Part shown: positions 42,005-51,414 of the stretch, one piece after another
Layout: the number at the start of each line of letters is the position of its first letter
Numbering within the stretch: position 1 is the first letter of the stretch
Source of the DNA: Paenibacillus oryzisoli
Lineage (GTDB): Bacteria > Bacillota > Bacilli > Paenibacillales > NBRC-103111
NCBI RefSeq assembly: GCF_001653565.1
Contig: NZ_LYPB01000076.1
Span: 297,628 to 361,627, forward strand
Length of the DNA stretch: 64,000 nucleotides
Direction of reading: 5' to 3'
Translations under genes and position numbers: made by a program
Notes under the pieces: model-generated
What the model was told of the DNA's origin: nothing
What the model saw: only the letters and a program-made list of their open reading frames with translations
The model's database searches: none

Positions 42005-42904
42005 ATGAGCCAATCGAAAGAGATAGCTATTGACTTGAAAAGCGTGCAACACCTAATCTCATCACAATTTCCGCAATGGGCAGAGCTTCCAATTCGGCCT
42101 GTAGATTCAGCTGGAACAGACAATGCGATCTATCGTCTTGGTGATGATATGGCGGTTCGGTTACCGCGAGCAGAATGGGCCATTGGACAGGTGGAGAAGG
42201 AACAGCGTTGGCTGCCTAAGCTAGCTCCGATGATCCCGATATCGCTGCCAGTTCCCTTAGCAAAAGGTGTCCCGACGGAAAACTACCCGTGGTTCTGGTC
42301 TGTGTATAGTTGGCTAGAAGGGGAGAATGCAACAGTTGGCCAACTAGACAGCTATAAGCAAGCGGCGATTGCAATTGCACAATTCATCAATGCCATGCAG
42401 GCAATTGATGCTACAGGTGGCCCTGCGCCTGGTGCTCATAATTCCGGCAGAGGTGAACCCCTAGCCATGAGAGATGGCGCAGTTCGAGATGCCATCACGA
42501 GCCTAAATAGGATCATCGACCCTGACGTTGCATTGGCACAATGGAATTTGGCGCTTCAAACCCAGGAATGGCAAGGACAGGGTGTTTGGATCCATGGGGA
42601 TTTACATCCCGGGAACCTTCTTATTGAACAGGGACAATTAAGTGCCGTGATCGATTTCGGCACGTTAGGTGTGGGGGATCCAGCATGTGACCTCATGGTG
42701 GCATGGACTTTTCTCACGAAGGGGAGTCGAGAGGAATTCCGCTCCTTGTTGACAGTTGATGAGGCAACATGGGAGCGAGGACGCGGGTGGGCGCTTTCCT
42801 TCGGATTAGTTGCTTATGCTTATTATATAGACAAGAACCCTGGATTGGCGGCAATATCCCGTCGAACAATTGATGAGGTTCTCAATGAATATGTGAAATT
42901 TTGA
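42005..42904 (+). CDS. Aminoglycoside phosphotransferase-family kinase
   Basis: A 299-aa APH-fold phosphotransferase. Visible are the N-lobe AVRLPRAEWA, the catalytic loop WIHGDLHPGNLLI and the metal site VIDFGTLGVGDPACD, all intact. Such proteins range from macrolide or aminoglycoside kinases to small-molecule kinases, and no resistance specificity can be read here. The frame opens with a TTG at 41978, but AAGGAT lies 8 nt before the ATG at 42005, which is chosen. LysE follows 50 nt downstream. Confidence 0.82.
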   Translation: MSQSKEIAIDLKSVQHLISSQFPQWAELPIRPVDSAGTDNAIYRLGDDMAVRLPRAEWAIGQVEKEQRWLPKLAPMIPISLPVPLAKGVPTENYPWFWSVYSWLEGENATVGQLDSYKQAAIAIAQFINAMQAIDATGGPAPGAHNSGRGEPLAMRDGAVRDAITSLNRIIDPDVALAQWNLALQTQEWQGQGVWIHGDLHPGNLLIEQGQLSAVIDFGTLGVGDPACDLMVAWTFLTKGSREEFRSLLTVDEATWERGRGWALSFGLVAYAYYIDKNPGLAAISRRTIDEVLNEYVKF

Positions 42905-42954
42905 AACTAGAGTGATTTAGATTTACGATGATTTGTAGATAGGAGAAATACATC

Positions 42955-43566
42955 ATGCTTACTGCCATCTTCCAAGGAATTCTTTTATCAGCAGGTCTAA
43001 TCTTACCGTTAGGAGTTCAAAATGTATTTGTATTCAATCAAGGTGTAACACAATCACGTTTAAGTAAGGCATTGCCTGTCGTTCTAACAGCATCCATATG
43101 TGATACGGCACTTATTACTTTGGCTATTCTAGGCATTTCCGTCGTTATTGTAACGATTCCTGCTATTAAGTTTGTACTTTTCATATTAGGGATACTTTTC
43201 CTCATGTATATGGGGTTTGTTACTTGGACAAGTAAGCCTGCTGCCACATCATCGGATGAGAAAGCATTATCACCTAAGAAGCAGATCGCATTTGCGGCAT
43301 CTGTGTCACTTTTAAACCCTCATGCTATATTGGATACGATTGGCGTGATTGGTACCAGTTCAATTCACTATATTGGCAAAGAAAAATGGGCATTTGCCAT
43401 TGCCTGCATACTAGTCTCATGGATATGGTTTTTGGCTCTTGCCGTGGTGGGGAGACAGGTTGGGAAGTTAGATAAATCGAACACATTTATGAGGGGTCTC
43501 AATAAAGTTTCGGCATTAATCATGTGGGTGACGGCCATATTTTTATTGAAACAATTAATGGCTTGA
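42955..43566 (+). CDS. LysE/ArgO family amino acid exporter
   Basis: A 203-aa membrane protein with about six hydrophobic segments and the family start GILLSAGLILPLGVQNVFVFNQG, plus LNPHAILDT in the middle. It exports basic amino acids (Lys, Arg) in characterised members. AGGAG lies about 10 nt before the ATG. No LysG-type regulator is adjacent. It is on the same strand as, and possibly co-transcribed with, the APH-type kinase. Confidence 0.85.
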   Translation: MLTAIFQGILLSAGLILPLGVQNVFVFNQGVTQSRLSKALPVVLTASICDTALITLAILGISVVIVTIPAIKFVLFILGILFLMYMGFVTWTSKPAATSSDEKALSPKKQIAFAASVSLLNPHAILDTIGVIGTSSIHYIGKEKWAFAIACILVSWIWFLALAVVGRQVGKLDKSNTFMRGLNKVSALIMWVTAIFLLKQLMA

Positions 43567-43609
43567 TTTCCAGAGAATGATCTGATGACAATTAAAGGAA
43601 TATTTGGTA

Positions 43610-43710
43610 TATGTAATTGACGAAACGTAGATTAATACGGGGGAGCACATATTTCATAACAGCCATTCGCCTGGGCAAAGTATTTGATCTATGGATCGAA
43701 TGCTTTTTTT
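43610..43710 (+). promoter_or_regulatory. ZTP (pfl)-type riboswitch with terminator
   Basis: P1 TATGT/ACATA (43610-43614, 43647-43651) encloses TTGACGAA, a small P2 (CGT/ACG) and the conserved GGGGAGC. After a short linker comes CGCCTGGGCAA (43668-43678), the 3' hallmark of the pfl motif. An 11-bp hairpin AGTATTTGATC/GATCGAATGCT plus a T run (to 43710) follows as expression platform. ZTP riboswitches switch on folate and purine genes when the one-carbon stress signal ZTP builds up. P1 is short, so a covariance-model scan would decide. Confidence 0.7.
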
Positions 43711-43730
43711 ATTTCGAGGAGGAGAATGGC

Positions 43731-43871
43731 ATGGAACGAGTATGAAATGTAGCGGTGACCGCGGGCTTCGATGCTGCAAGAGAGGAATCGTTTACCCTAG
43801 TTTATGTTGCCTTTCCTAGAGCTGTCCGACAAATAGAATTATCTATTTGCGGGCAGTTTTTATTTATATGA
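43731..43871 (+). pseudogene. Broken short frame behind the ZTP riboswitch
   Basis: A strong site, GAGGAGGAG, precedes ATG 43731, but codon 5 is TGA (MERV-stop). The same frame then continues for 41 codons (NVAVTAGFDAAREESF, VYVAFPRAVRQIEL) until a TGA overlapping the terminator. No family is recognised. It is either the remnant of the riboswitch-controlled gene or a chance frame. The rest of 43567-44042 holds the riboswitch, terminator and a cre-like site. Confidence 0.4.
43822..43864 (+). terminator. Strong terminator ending the riboswitch unit
   Basis: CTGTCCG-A-CAAATAGA pairs with TCTATTTG-CGGGCAG (one wobble), then TTTTTATT. Confidence 0.88.
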
Positions 43872-43977
43872 GGGGCGAAATCAATAAATCGTTCTATGAA
43901 ATAGTGGATTTTGTTCCTTGAAGGGTTGAAGGGAAGTTCTTAGAATGAGAGGGGCTTCCCCAGTTTGTTCTCATTCC

Positions 43978-43987
43978 AAAGCGCTTT
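43978..43987. promoter_or_regulatory. cre-like operator (AAAGCGCTTT)
   Basis: A perfect 10-bp palindrome with the AAGCGCTT core of CcpA/LacI-type operators, 56 nt upstream of the YesM kinase start. It would link the sugar-uptake operon to carbon catabolite repression; a LacI-family alternative is possible. Confidence 0.5.
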
Positions 43988-44042
43988 GTGATAGACTAAG
44001 AAAATATTTGAGAAAGTACCGCTGAAGGCGAGGAATATTCAC

Positions 44043-45833
44043 ATGCCGCTACTCCACTGGTTTTCATCATTAACCTTAAAATATCGTCTATTTCTGGCAT
44101 TTATTGTACTTATTTTGCTGCCTTTTTCCGTGTTAGATATGTATAATTTCCAAAAAGTGAAGCTCAATTTACAACAAAAAACGAGTGAGCAAAGCCTTCT
44201 CCAAATGAACAAAATGAATGAATCACTGGAAAGTCTGCTGGCCACGACATTTAAAACAATTACGATGTTCGAGCAAGATTCGTCCGTCATTTCGGTGTTA
44301 AAGCAGCCTGAAGTTGCCGATCAAATTATAAATCAACGCAAAATTGAAGAACGGTTCCGTTCGGTAACGAACAGTCTGTTTATTTCCAGCCCACCGGTTT
44401 TCTATACAATTGTAGATTTACTTGGTAATGTCTATACCTCTTTCCCTCCTGCGCAGCGATTGAATTATGATGTGATACAGGCAAAGCCATGGTTTCAAAC
44501 GGCGTTAACCGCCTCGGCACCTTACAAATGGCAATTGGAAAGTAATGAAGTGTTGTACGATGTAAACAAAAGCCCACAGCTTGTAGCGATTTCTACGCCT
44601 CTCAGGGATGCAGACAGCACCATTCGAGCGATCATCCATATTGCGGTGGACTATGAAAGCTGGTTTAAATCAGCAACGAATGGAAGTGCAACTTCCGAGC
44701 AGTATTATTTGATCGATCACAAAGGGAAAGAGATCGTGCAGGCTGGCCTAGAAAAGGCGACGGCGTCTTTGGAAGAACCGATTATTAATCGATTGTTAAC
44801 AGTCGGTTCCAGCAGCGGTTTTTTCACCCATGAGAGTACGTTTATTAACTATACCGTTGTACCTTCATTCCAAGCGTATTTGATCAAAACTGTGCCATCT
44901 AACGTGCTCTTTGCGGAGCTTCGGGCTATCCAGAACGCTTATATGGGGACGTTAATTTTGTTCACTATAGCCTTTATAATCATGACGTTTCTCATCGCAT
45001 CTGCGGTCACGCGCCCACTTCGACTCATCCAAACTAAAATGCAAGATGTCGTTCGTAAAGAGCTGAAAGTACGTCTTCCTGATCAGAAATATGGCGGAGA
45101 TATTCAGCCGATTGTACAAGCATTTAATCAAATGATTGTTGATATGAACGGTCTCGTGCAGCGATTAAAAGTCGAGGAACGCCAGAAGGAAGCCAGTCGC
45201 TTCCAAATGCTGCTTTCGCAGATGAACCCTCATTTCTTGTTAAATACGTTGAACACCATACGCTGGCTGGCATTGGAGAAAGGGGACAACGCGATCCCGA
45301 AAATTTGTGTGTCACTCGGCAGATTGACGGAGGCGGGACTTAAGCTCGATGTGGATCTGATTCATTTAGAACAAGAATTAGAACTTGTTCGCGGTTATGT
45401 CTATATTCAACAATTCCGATATGATCAACAATTCCAAGTTGAGTATGTGGTTGCCGATGACTTGAAATACGCACTTGTGCCGAAACTTAGCCTTCAACCC
45501 ATTGTTGAAAATGCAATTTATCACGGCATCTCACAGATTCAAGAGAACGGACATATTTCCATCCATGTGTACACGGTAGACGCTCAACTTATCCTAGAGG
45601 TGGTCGATAATGGCGTCGGACTTGCCTATAGCGAAGGGCTGTCCAAAGAGGATTCCCATGGTATCGCCTTACAAAACTTGAGAGAGCGCTTAGCCCTCCT
45701 TTTCAAGAAAGAAGCCAGTCTTGCTTTCGTTCCAGTATCACATGGTTGTACGGTTCGGATTCAGCTTCCACTCCTAATGTCCACCCCCTATCAGAAAGGA
45801 AATGATCACCATGTGGACGGTACTACTCGTTGA
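44043..45833 (+). CDS. Sensor histidine kinase, YesM family
   Basis: A 596-aa membrane kinase: TM1 about residues 16-36, a large extracellular Cache-like domain, TM2 about 295-320, a HAMP domain, and the Lyt/YesM-type His_kinase domain with QMNPHFLLNTLNTIRW (phospho-His) and IVENAIYHG, then DNGVGL. The receptor partner YesN-type regulator overlaps its 3' end. Together with the ABC genes it probably senses a sugar or oligosaccharide. GCGAGGAAT lies upstream of the ATG. Confidence 0.9.
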   Translation: MPLLHWFSSLTLKYRLFLAFIVLILLPFSVLDMYNFQKVKLNLQQKTSEQSLLQMNKMNESLESLLATTFKTITMFEQDSSVISVLKQPEVADQIINQRKIEERFRSVTNSLFISSPPVFYTIVDLLGNVYTSFPPAQRLNYDVIQAKPWFQTALTASAPYKWQLESNEVLYDVNKSPQLVAISTPLRDADSTIRAIIHIAVDYESWFKSATNGSATSEQYYLIDHKGKEIVQAGLEKATASLEEPIINRLLTVGSSSGFFTHESTFINYTVVPSFQAYLIKTVPSNVLFAELRAIQNAYMGTLILFTIAFIIMTFLIASAVTRPLRLIQTKMQDVVRKELKVRLPDQKYGGDIQPIVQAFNQMIVDMNGLVQRLKVEERQKEASRFQMLLSQMNPHFLLNTLNTIRWLALEKGDNAIPKICVSLGRLTEAGLKLDVDLIHLEQELELVRGYVYIQQFRYDQQFQVEYVVADDLKYALVPKLSLQPIVENAIYHGISQIQENGHISIHVYTVDAQLILEVVDNGVGLAYSEGLSKEDSHGIALQNLRERLALLFKKEASLAFVPVSHGCTVRIQLPLLMSTPYQKGNDHHVDGTTR

Positions 45834-47271
45834 GGATGAGGTTTTCGTTCGAAGAAAAATGAGAGAAACGATGCCTTGGAAGCAAATGGGCTTCACCATT
45901 ATTGGGGAAGCAGGCAATGGCATAGAGGCCATGAATAAAATCCGAGAATGCCAACCTGATGTTGTCATTACAGATATTGTGATGCCGCTTATGAATGGTG
46001 TTGATTTGTTAAAGCAAGCACGGAAGGAAGGTTTCTCCTGCCGTTTCGTCATGTTGACGGTGATGAGTGACTTCGACAACGTTCAGCAAGCGCTGGAGTT
46101 CGGGGCGACGAGTTATATGCTGAAACTGTATATGGATCATGCTACGTTAGCAGAGACGATGAGCAAGGTAGAGAAAGAGCTTAGCGACCGTAGAAATGCC
46201 GAAATCCGAGAAGCTCAAACTGTGTTATACAAGTTGTGGAAGGTCATGATGGGAGGAGGACAACACCCGGATGCCAAAGAAAGTGAGCTTGTGGTTCCAG
46301 GTGTTCATGGGCGTGAGTTCAGCATCATCGCGGTACAACACGGCAGCCTAGCATACGAACTAGATGATTTCATGATGCTTAACCTGATAGAACACGATGT
46401 GGCATCAACAGCGGTTTGGCATTCCTTGACCTTCGAAGGTGTGAGCTACTTCTTCATGTGGCTGCCAGCTTCTACATATTTCAGCATGAATACAGAACTA
46501 TCCTTACCCTATAGCCTAATCTATACTATATTAACTCCAGCTGAAAAGCTTATAGTCGCATGGCAAAACGTCCTCGTGGCACTTAATAAGGAGTGGTATA
46601 TGCCTACGTTTAGTGCCAAGCTATGCACTTCGTTAGGTTCACCATTCCATGAAACTGGAGATACGTGGGGTTTGGAGCATGAAATCTGGCACAACTTGGA
46701 GCAGCTAAGGTGGGAAGCCGTTCTTGGTGCTGTAAATGAACTGTGGGGGAAATTCGAAGTCCAGCATGCTCCACAGCGGCAAGTGAAACAAGCTGCCGCG
46801 AGAATTGTGCATTTGTGTGCGAGAATATCTCAACTTACTTCGTCTGACGAAGAGGTTCTGCTCGCAACGGACCATTTGCGCCTTAAATCGGTGTTCATTG
46901 CGCGTTTGGAAGCCCATTTCAAACACTTGAGCGCTTCACGCATTCCTAAATCGGATCATCCCGAGATCAACAAAATCATTACGTATTTGCATGAGCAATA
47001 TGCGGAAGAAATTACTTTAGATACACTGGCAAAGTTAGTTTGTATGGATGACAAATACGTTAGCGGTTTATTTAAGAAGAAGCTGGGAGTAAGTATCATT
47101 CAATATTTGCATGGGATTCGAATTGAACATGCCCAAAGATTGCTGCGCGAAACGGATCGAACGATTAGTGAAATAGGTGAACGAGTTGGATTTGCGAATG
47201 ACAATTATTTCATTAAAATTTTCAAACGTTTCACTGGCGGGACGCCTGCAAGCTTCAGAAACCGAACATAA
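45811..47271 (+). CDS. Response regulator with AraC-type output, YesN family
   Basis: A 486-aa regulator: receiver domain (ITDIVMPLMNG phospho-Asp, KLYMDHATL in the place of the usual Lys loop), a central linker of about 240 residues, and a C-terminal AraC double helix-turn-helix (LDTLAKLVCMDDKYVSGLFKK and ISEIGERVGFANDNYFIKIFK). AAAGGA is 1 nt from the ATG at 45802 but 10 nt from that at 45811, so the latter is used. It likely activates the ABC transporter genes immediately downstream. Confidence 0.9.
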   Translation: MWTVLLVEDEVFVRRKMRETMPWKQMGFTIIGEAGNGIEAMNKIRECQPDVVITDIVMPLMNGVDLLKQARKEGFSCRFVMLTVMSDFDNVQQALEFGATSYMLKLYMDHATLAETMSKVEKELSDRRNAEIREAQTVLYKLWKVMMGGGQHPDAKESELVVPGVHGREFSIIAVQHGSLAYELDDFMMLNLIEHDVASTAVWHSLTFEGVSYFFMWLPASTYFSMNTELSLPYSLIYTILTPAEKLIVAWQNVLVALNKEWYMPTFSAKLCTSLGSPFHETGDTWGLEHEIWHNLEQLRWEAVLGAVNELWGKFEVQHAPQRQVKQAAARIVHLCARISQLTSSDEEVLLATDHLRLKSVFIARLEAHFKHLSASRIPKSDHPEINKIITYLHEQYAEEITLDTLAKLVCMDDKYVSGLFKKKLGVSIIQYLHGIRIEHAQRLLRETDRTISEIGERVGFANDNYFIKIFKRFTGGTPASFRNRT

Positions 47272-47398
47272 CCCATTTCGTGCTAATTCGACAATGTGAC
47301 TTTTGTTCTATGAATTCATGGATTCTGTTTCTTATTCACATTCGGAATGGGTGATAAAGTAGGAACTGTAAGAAATCAATTGCAGGAGGTCAATCGAA

Positions 47399-48733
47399 AT
47401 GACAAAGAGAAAGAACACAATGATGCTTGGTGCACTAGCTCTTACTTTAGGTCTTACAGCATGCGGGAATACATCTGGTGACACAGCCTCCAGCGGCGCC
47501 AGTACGACTAGCCCTAGTACTACAGCAACTGCCGCCACTGGCAAGGTCGTTAAGTTGAAAATGTGGGGTGGCGTTCCGCCAGAATCCGGTCCTCAGGCGG
47601 TAGTCGATAATTGGAATGCAAAGAACCCAGACATTCAAGTGGAATACGAACGTTATGTGAATGACGATGCAGGGAACCTGAAGTTAGATACGGCACTACT
47701 CACAGGCCAAAGTGTTGATTTATTCGTGAACTATTCAGGTACGGCTTTGAAGAAGCGTGTAGATGCTGGTGTAGCGTTGGACATGAGCAGCTATACCGAT
47801 TATAACATTGAACAGAAGATGGGCTCGACGGCGAAGGATTGGCAAGTTAATGGCAAGTATTACGGTATACCAACCGTGAAGAGCACGTTCTTCGTCTGGT
47901 TTAACAAGGAGATGCTCGATCAGGTTGGACTCAAAGTACCTACATCTTGGTCATGGAAAGAAATGCAGGATTATGCGACGAAGTTGAAGGGGGATAAGCG
48001 TTTTGGGCTTGTCCAGCATTTAGAATCGTTCCCTGATTCCTTAGATTCCGCATTGACTCACGATGGGTATACGAAGAAAGATGGTAGTTCCAATCTAGAT
48101 AATCCAATGGTCGGCACATGGTTAGATACGTTGAGTGCCATGATGAAGGATAAGAGTACGCCAATGCTTGGTGAACAATTGACAACGAAGATGCCTGTAG
48201 AAACGATGTTTCTTAAAGGTGAGAGCGCCATGCTGAATGCTGGTTCATGGATATTCCGCAATTCTAATAACCTGAAAGATAATCCACGGACATTCAAAAT
48301 CGCTTTCGCACCTGTTCCGAGACTAGACAGCAATGAGCAAAATGCGATTGGCCGCGGTGGATTAGGAGATTTCGTTTCGATCAATGCGAAGTCGACGAAC
48401 AAAGATGCCGCATGGAAGTTCTTGAAGTGGTATGCAGACGGTGGACTTCTCCCGCTTGCGTCCGGTGGACGGATTCCTGCTTCCAAGGATGCGAATGTTG
48501 AGGATGCATTGAAGCTCCTGCTAGGTGAGAACGAAAGTACGTATGATATTCCTTCATTGAAATTTGTACTCTTTGAGAACATTACGCCTACATTCACGCG
48601 TAACCTGCCTCAACAAGTTATGGACCTTCGCAGAGAAGAATATGAGAAGTTTTTCTTAGGCAAGCAAGACACAGCGACGACGTTAGCTTCAATGGTAAAG
48701 CGTCATACGGAATATTTGAAAACAACCAAATAA
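47399..48733 (+). CDS. Sugar ABC transporter substrate-binding lipoprotein
   Basis: A 444-aa family-1 extracellular solute-binding lipoprotein. Signal peptide with lipobox LTAC (Cys about 21), a Ser/Thr-rich linker, then two lobes with the signatures VDLFVNYSG, YYGIPTVKSTFFVWFNKEML, and INAKSTNKDAAWKFLKWYA. GGAGG lies about 10 nt before the ATG. It is first in a three-gene transporter without its own ATPase; such systems use a shared MsmX-type ATPase encoded elsewhere. The YesM/YesN pair upstream suggests a plant-type oligosaccharide. Confidence 0.9.
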   Translation: MTKRKNTMMLGALALTLGLTACGNTSGDTASSGASTTSPSTTATAATGKVVKLKMWGGVPPESGPQAVVDNWNAKNPDIQVEYERYVNDDAGNLKLDTALLTGQSVDLFVNYSGTALKKRVDAGVALDMSSYTDYNIEQKMGSTAKDWQVNGKYYGIPTVKSTFFVWFNKEMLDQVGLKVPTSWSWKEMQDYATKLKGDKRFGLVQHLESFPDSLDSALTHDGYTKKDGSSNLDNPMVGTWLDTLSAMMKDKSTPMLGEQLTTKMPVETMFLKGESAMLNAGSWIFRNSNNLKDNPRTFKIAFAPVPRLDSNEQNAIGRGGLGDFVSINAKSTNKDAAWKFLKWYADGGLLPLASGGRIPASKDANVEDALKLLLGENESTYDIPSLKFVLFENITPTFTRNLPQQVMDLRREEYEKFFLGKQDTATTLASMVKRHTEYLKTTK

Positions 48734-48742
48734 TTAGATAAG

Positions 48743-48772
48743 CAGGGGGAGTGGCTTCGGCTGGTTCCCCTG
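48743..48772 (+). promoter_or_regulatory. Intercistronic hairpin after binding-protein gene
   Basis: CAGGGG and CCCCTG arms around a TTCGG-containing loop, 10 nt after the stop codon, without a T run. Such hairpins protect the binding-protein mRNA and lower permease expression. Confidence 0.6.
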
Positions 48773-48799
48773 TATGCCTACTAAGGGAGGTTATCGGAT

Positions 48800-49681
48800 G
48801 TGAAGAAAAACTGGATGGCCAGACAAAGTCTTACCGGCTACCTATTTATTGCACCAAACATGCTGGGTGTTCTCCTCTTTTTTATCGTACCAGCGATATT
48901 CTCTTTCGGCCTCATATTCACGAATTATCAATTTGCAAATCCCAATTATCATTTCGTGGGGATCGATAACTTCAAGCGTCTACTCCATGATGATCTGTTC
49001 TATGTTTCGCTCCGAAATACGGGATGGTATCTAGTGTCAGTACCTATTTCCATCATGCTTGCGTTTCTTGTGGCTCTAGTATTGAATAAGCATGTGTTTG
49101 CCAAAGGACTGCTGCGAGCCATGTATTTTCTACCCTACATTACAAGTGGTGTGGCTGTTGCTTTCGTGTGGATGCTGCTCTTTCAACCTTCGGAGGGCCC
49201 GATCAACCAACTGTTAAGAGGGATAGGCGTATCCAATCCACCAGGCTGGCTGTCTACAACGGAAACGTCTATGATGGCCATTGATATCATCTGGATCTGG
49301 TTCATGCTCGGCTATAATATGATTATTTATTTAGCGGCCTTACAAGAAATTTCGCCTGAGCTGCTTGAAGCTGCTAAAGTGGATGGCGCGAGCGGATGGG
49401 TCAAAATTAAATCTATCATTTTCCCAATCGTTAGTCCGACGACGTTCTTGCTTCTCATTACCGGCTTAATTATGACCATCAAATCGTTTGGATTGATTCA
49501 AGCGATTACACAAGGTGGTCCTGGAAATAGTACGACAATCCTATCGCTATTCGTCTACAAAAATGCGTTCGGCTATTATGAAATGGGCTACGCATCTACG
49601 ATTTCTTGGGTTTTATTCTTAATTATCGCGGCAATTACATTCGTCCAATGGTTTGGGCAAAAGAAATGGGTTCACTATTAA
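48800..49681 (+). CDS. Sugar ABC transporter permease (MalF/UgpA type)
   Basis: A 293-aa inner-membrane permease with six membrane segments and the EAA loop EAAKVDGASGWVKIKSIIFP near residue 195 for coupling to the ATPase. A GTG start has GGGAGG 9 nt upstream. It pairs with the following permease and the preceding binding protein. Confidence 0.9.
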   Translation: MKKNWMARQSLTGYLFIAPNMLGVLLFFIVPAIFSFGLIFTNYQFANPNYHFVGIDNFKRLLHDDLFYVSLRNTGWYLVSVPISIMLAFLVALVLNKHVFAKGLLRAMYFLPYITSGVAVAFVWMLLFQPSEGPINQLLRGIGVSNPPGWLSTTETSMMAIDIIWIWFMLGYNMIIYLAALQEISPELLEAAKVDGASGWVKIKSIIFPIVSPTTFLLLITGLIMTIKSFGLIQAITQGGPGNSTTILSLFVYKNAFGYYEMGYASTISWVLFLIIAAITFVQWFGQKKWVHY

Positions 49682-49710
49682 GGCGAACAATGGAATAGGA
49701 GGTAACCTCA

Positions 49711-50595
49711 ATGGCTACTGTGCAATCAGACATTAGGGCAAGTGCAAAAGTTCGAACCAAGAAGCGATTGCCACTAGCAACCCTGACCAAAGCAGGAACG
49801 ACAATCATCATGTTTATCCTCGGTCTGGCTATGATTATGCCATTCATATGGATGATCAGTACGTCTTTTAAATCGCCAGCCGAAGTATTCGAATATCCGA
49901 TCCGCTGGATTCCGTCCCATTTTAATATGGAACATCATATTCGAGTGTGGACAGGCAGCATGGGCTTTGCCACATATTATATGAATTCAATCAAAGTAGC
50001 CGTTGTTTGTACAATTGGTGCAACTTTACTCTCGTCATTAGCAGCGTATAGCTTCGCTAGAATTACGTTCAAAGGCAGAGACACCTTGTTTCTGATCTAC
50101 TTGTCGATGATGATGATTCCACCGCAGGTGTTGTTCGTCCCCAAATTCATTATGTTTGAATGGGTAGGCATCTATAATACTCTCTGGGCACTCATCTTGC
50201 CTGGTATGATATCGATTTTCGGTGTATTTCTAATGAGGCAGTTCTTCATTCGAATTCCATCCGAAATTTCGGAATCGGCATTCATGGATGGCGCAGGTCA
50301 TTATCGCATATTTCTTCAACTAATGCTTCCATTAGCTAAGCCTGCCATGGCTACATTAGCCATCATTGATTTCTCATGGCATTGGAACGATTACGAGAAT
50401 GCGCTTGTCTTTCTGACAGATCGCAAATTATATACAATCCCGTTAGGTTTGCAGAATTTCATTATGGAATTCAATGTGGATTACAACGGAATGATGGCAG
50501 CGGCGAGTGCGGCTATTCTACCGATGATTTTCGTTTTCATGCTGGGTCAGAAGTTCATCATTCAAGGAATATCGAATACAGCTGTCAAGGGATAA
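49711..50595 (+). CDS. Sugar ABC transporter permease (MalG/UgpE type)
   Basis: A 294-aa permease with six membrane segments and an EAA-type loop (ESAFMDGAGHYRIFLQLMLP). A 30-residue cytoplasmic N-terminal extension precedes the first membrane segment. AGGAGG lies 7 nt before the ATG. It is last in the transporter operon; the terminator at 50624-50658 follows. Confidence 0.9.
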   Translation: MATVQSDIRASAKVRTKKRLPLATLTKAGTTIIMFILGLAMIMPFIWMISTSFKSPAEVFEYPIRWIPSHFNMEHHIRVWTGSMGFATYYMNSIKVAVVCTIGATLLSSLAAYSFARITFKGRDTLFLIYLSMMMIPPQVLFVPKFIMFEWVGIYNTLWALILPGMISIFGVFLMRQFFIRIPSEISESAFMDGAGHYRIFLQLMLPLAKPAMATLAIIDFSWHWNDYENALVFLTDRKLYTIPLGLQNFIMEFNVDYNGMMAAASAAILPMIFVFMLGQKFIIQGISNTAVKG

Positions 50596-50623
50596 TCTTA
50601 TACAACTCGTAAAATTCGATAGG

Positions 50624-50658
50624 GCCAGTAGACGTGTGATGCGTTTATCTGGCTTTTT
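50624..50658 (+). terminator. Terminator of the ABC transporter operon
   Basis: GCCAG/CTGGC with an imperfect inner stem (AGACG/CGTTT), then TTTTT. Confidence 0.6.
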
Positions 50659-50671
50659 GCCTGCATATAAA

Positions 50672-50700
50672 TTGACATCATTCGCTAGGGGAGATATGAT
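50672..50700 (+). promoter_or_regulatory. Promoter of xpaC-telA
   Basis: TTGACA, 17-bp spacer, TATGAT: a near-consensus sigma-A promoter, 39 nt before the start codon. Confidence 0.8.
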
Positions 50701-50739
50701 TTTAATGGGTAACACGATGGAACAGGGGTGTGAACGTGT

Positions 50740-51399
50740 ATGCAAAAGCAATTCAAAGTCGCCGCAGGCATATCCATTGCAGGTTATGTCGTCAGTCTCA
50801 TTACGACGAATTTCTTACCGGAAGCGGTTAATTTATTAGTCCCAGCCGCACTGACTTTTGGAACAGTACTTGTTCTGCGACGTTCTTCCAAAGCGATTAA
50901 GGGAACTACGACTCCCGTACCAATAAACGAACCTACTGCCAATAGGACACCTGCACCGACGGCCATAACATCTAGCGAAGATGAGCGTCAAGCAGAGATT
51001 GATCCTTTCTGGGGACCCATAGCCGAGTACATCCATGTCATTGAAGAAACGATGATTTCGGAGGGCCAGAAGAATACATTAGATGATGAAATCGTTGAGA
51101 AGACACTTAGTTTGCTCTCACGGGTAGGCCGGTTAATTCCACAATTGAAAGAGCTAAACGATGCAAATATGAATCATAACATACAACGATTAATTTTCAA
51201 GGATCTCAATGGGGCCATTAATCCCTTTCTGAAGTTAGGTGGGGAAGCGAAGCGCTTGAATCGTCGTCTTCTTCTTACAGGAATCAAGGATATTAACTCC
51301 AAGTTGACTGACTACGTAGAAACAATCGAGCAAAAAGACTTAATTGAGTTGCAGACACGGATGGAATTAATTCAACAGCGTTATCGTTCAACAGACTAA
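50740..51399 (+). CDS. xpaC: XpaC-like protein
   Basis: A 219-aa protein with two N-terminal membrane segments (residues about 8-48), a Pro/Thr-rich linker and a helical C-terminal domain (IAEYIHVIEETMISEGQ, LKELNDANMNHNIQRLIF). It matches B. subtilis XpaC (5-bromo-4-chloroindolyl phosphate hydrolysis protein), whose neighbour yaaN is a TelA homologue, exactly the arrangement here. Function is not established. The ATG has AGGGGTG upstream. Confidence 0.82.
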   Translation: MQKQFKVAAGISIAGYVVSLITTNFLPEAVNLLVPAALTFGTVLVLRRSSKAIKGTTTPVPINEPTANRTPAPTAITSSEDERQAEIDPFWGPIAEYIHVIEETMISEGQKNTLDDEIVEKTLSLLSRVGRLIPQLKELNDANMNHNIQRLIFKDLNGAINPFLKLGGEAKRLNRRLLLTGIKDINSKLTDYVETIEQKDLIELQTRMELIQQRYRSTD

Positions 51400-51414
51400 G
51401 GAGGCATGGATAAC

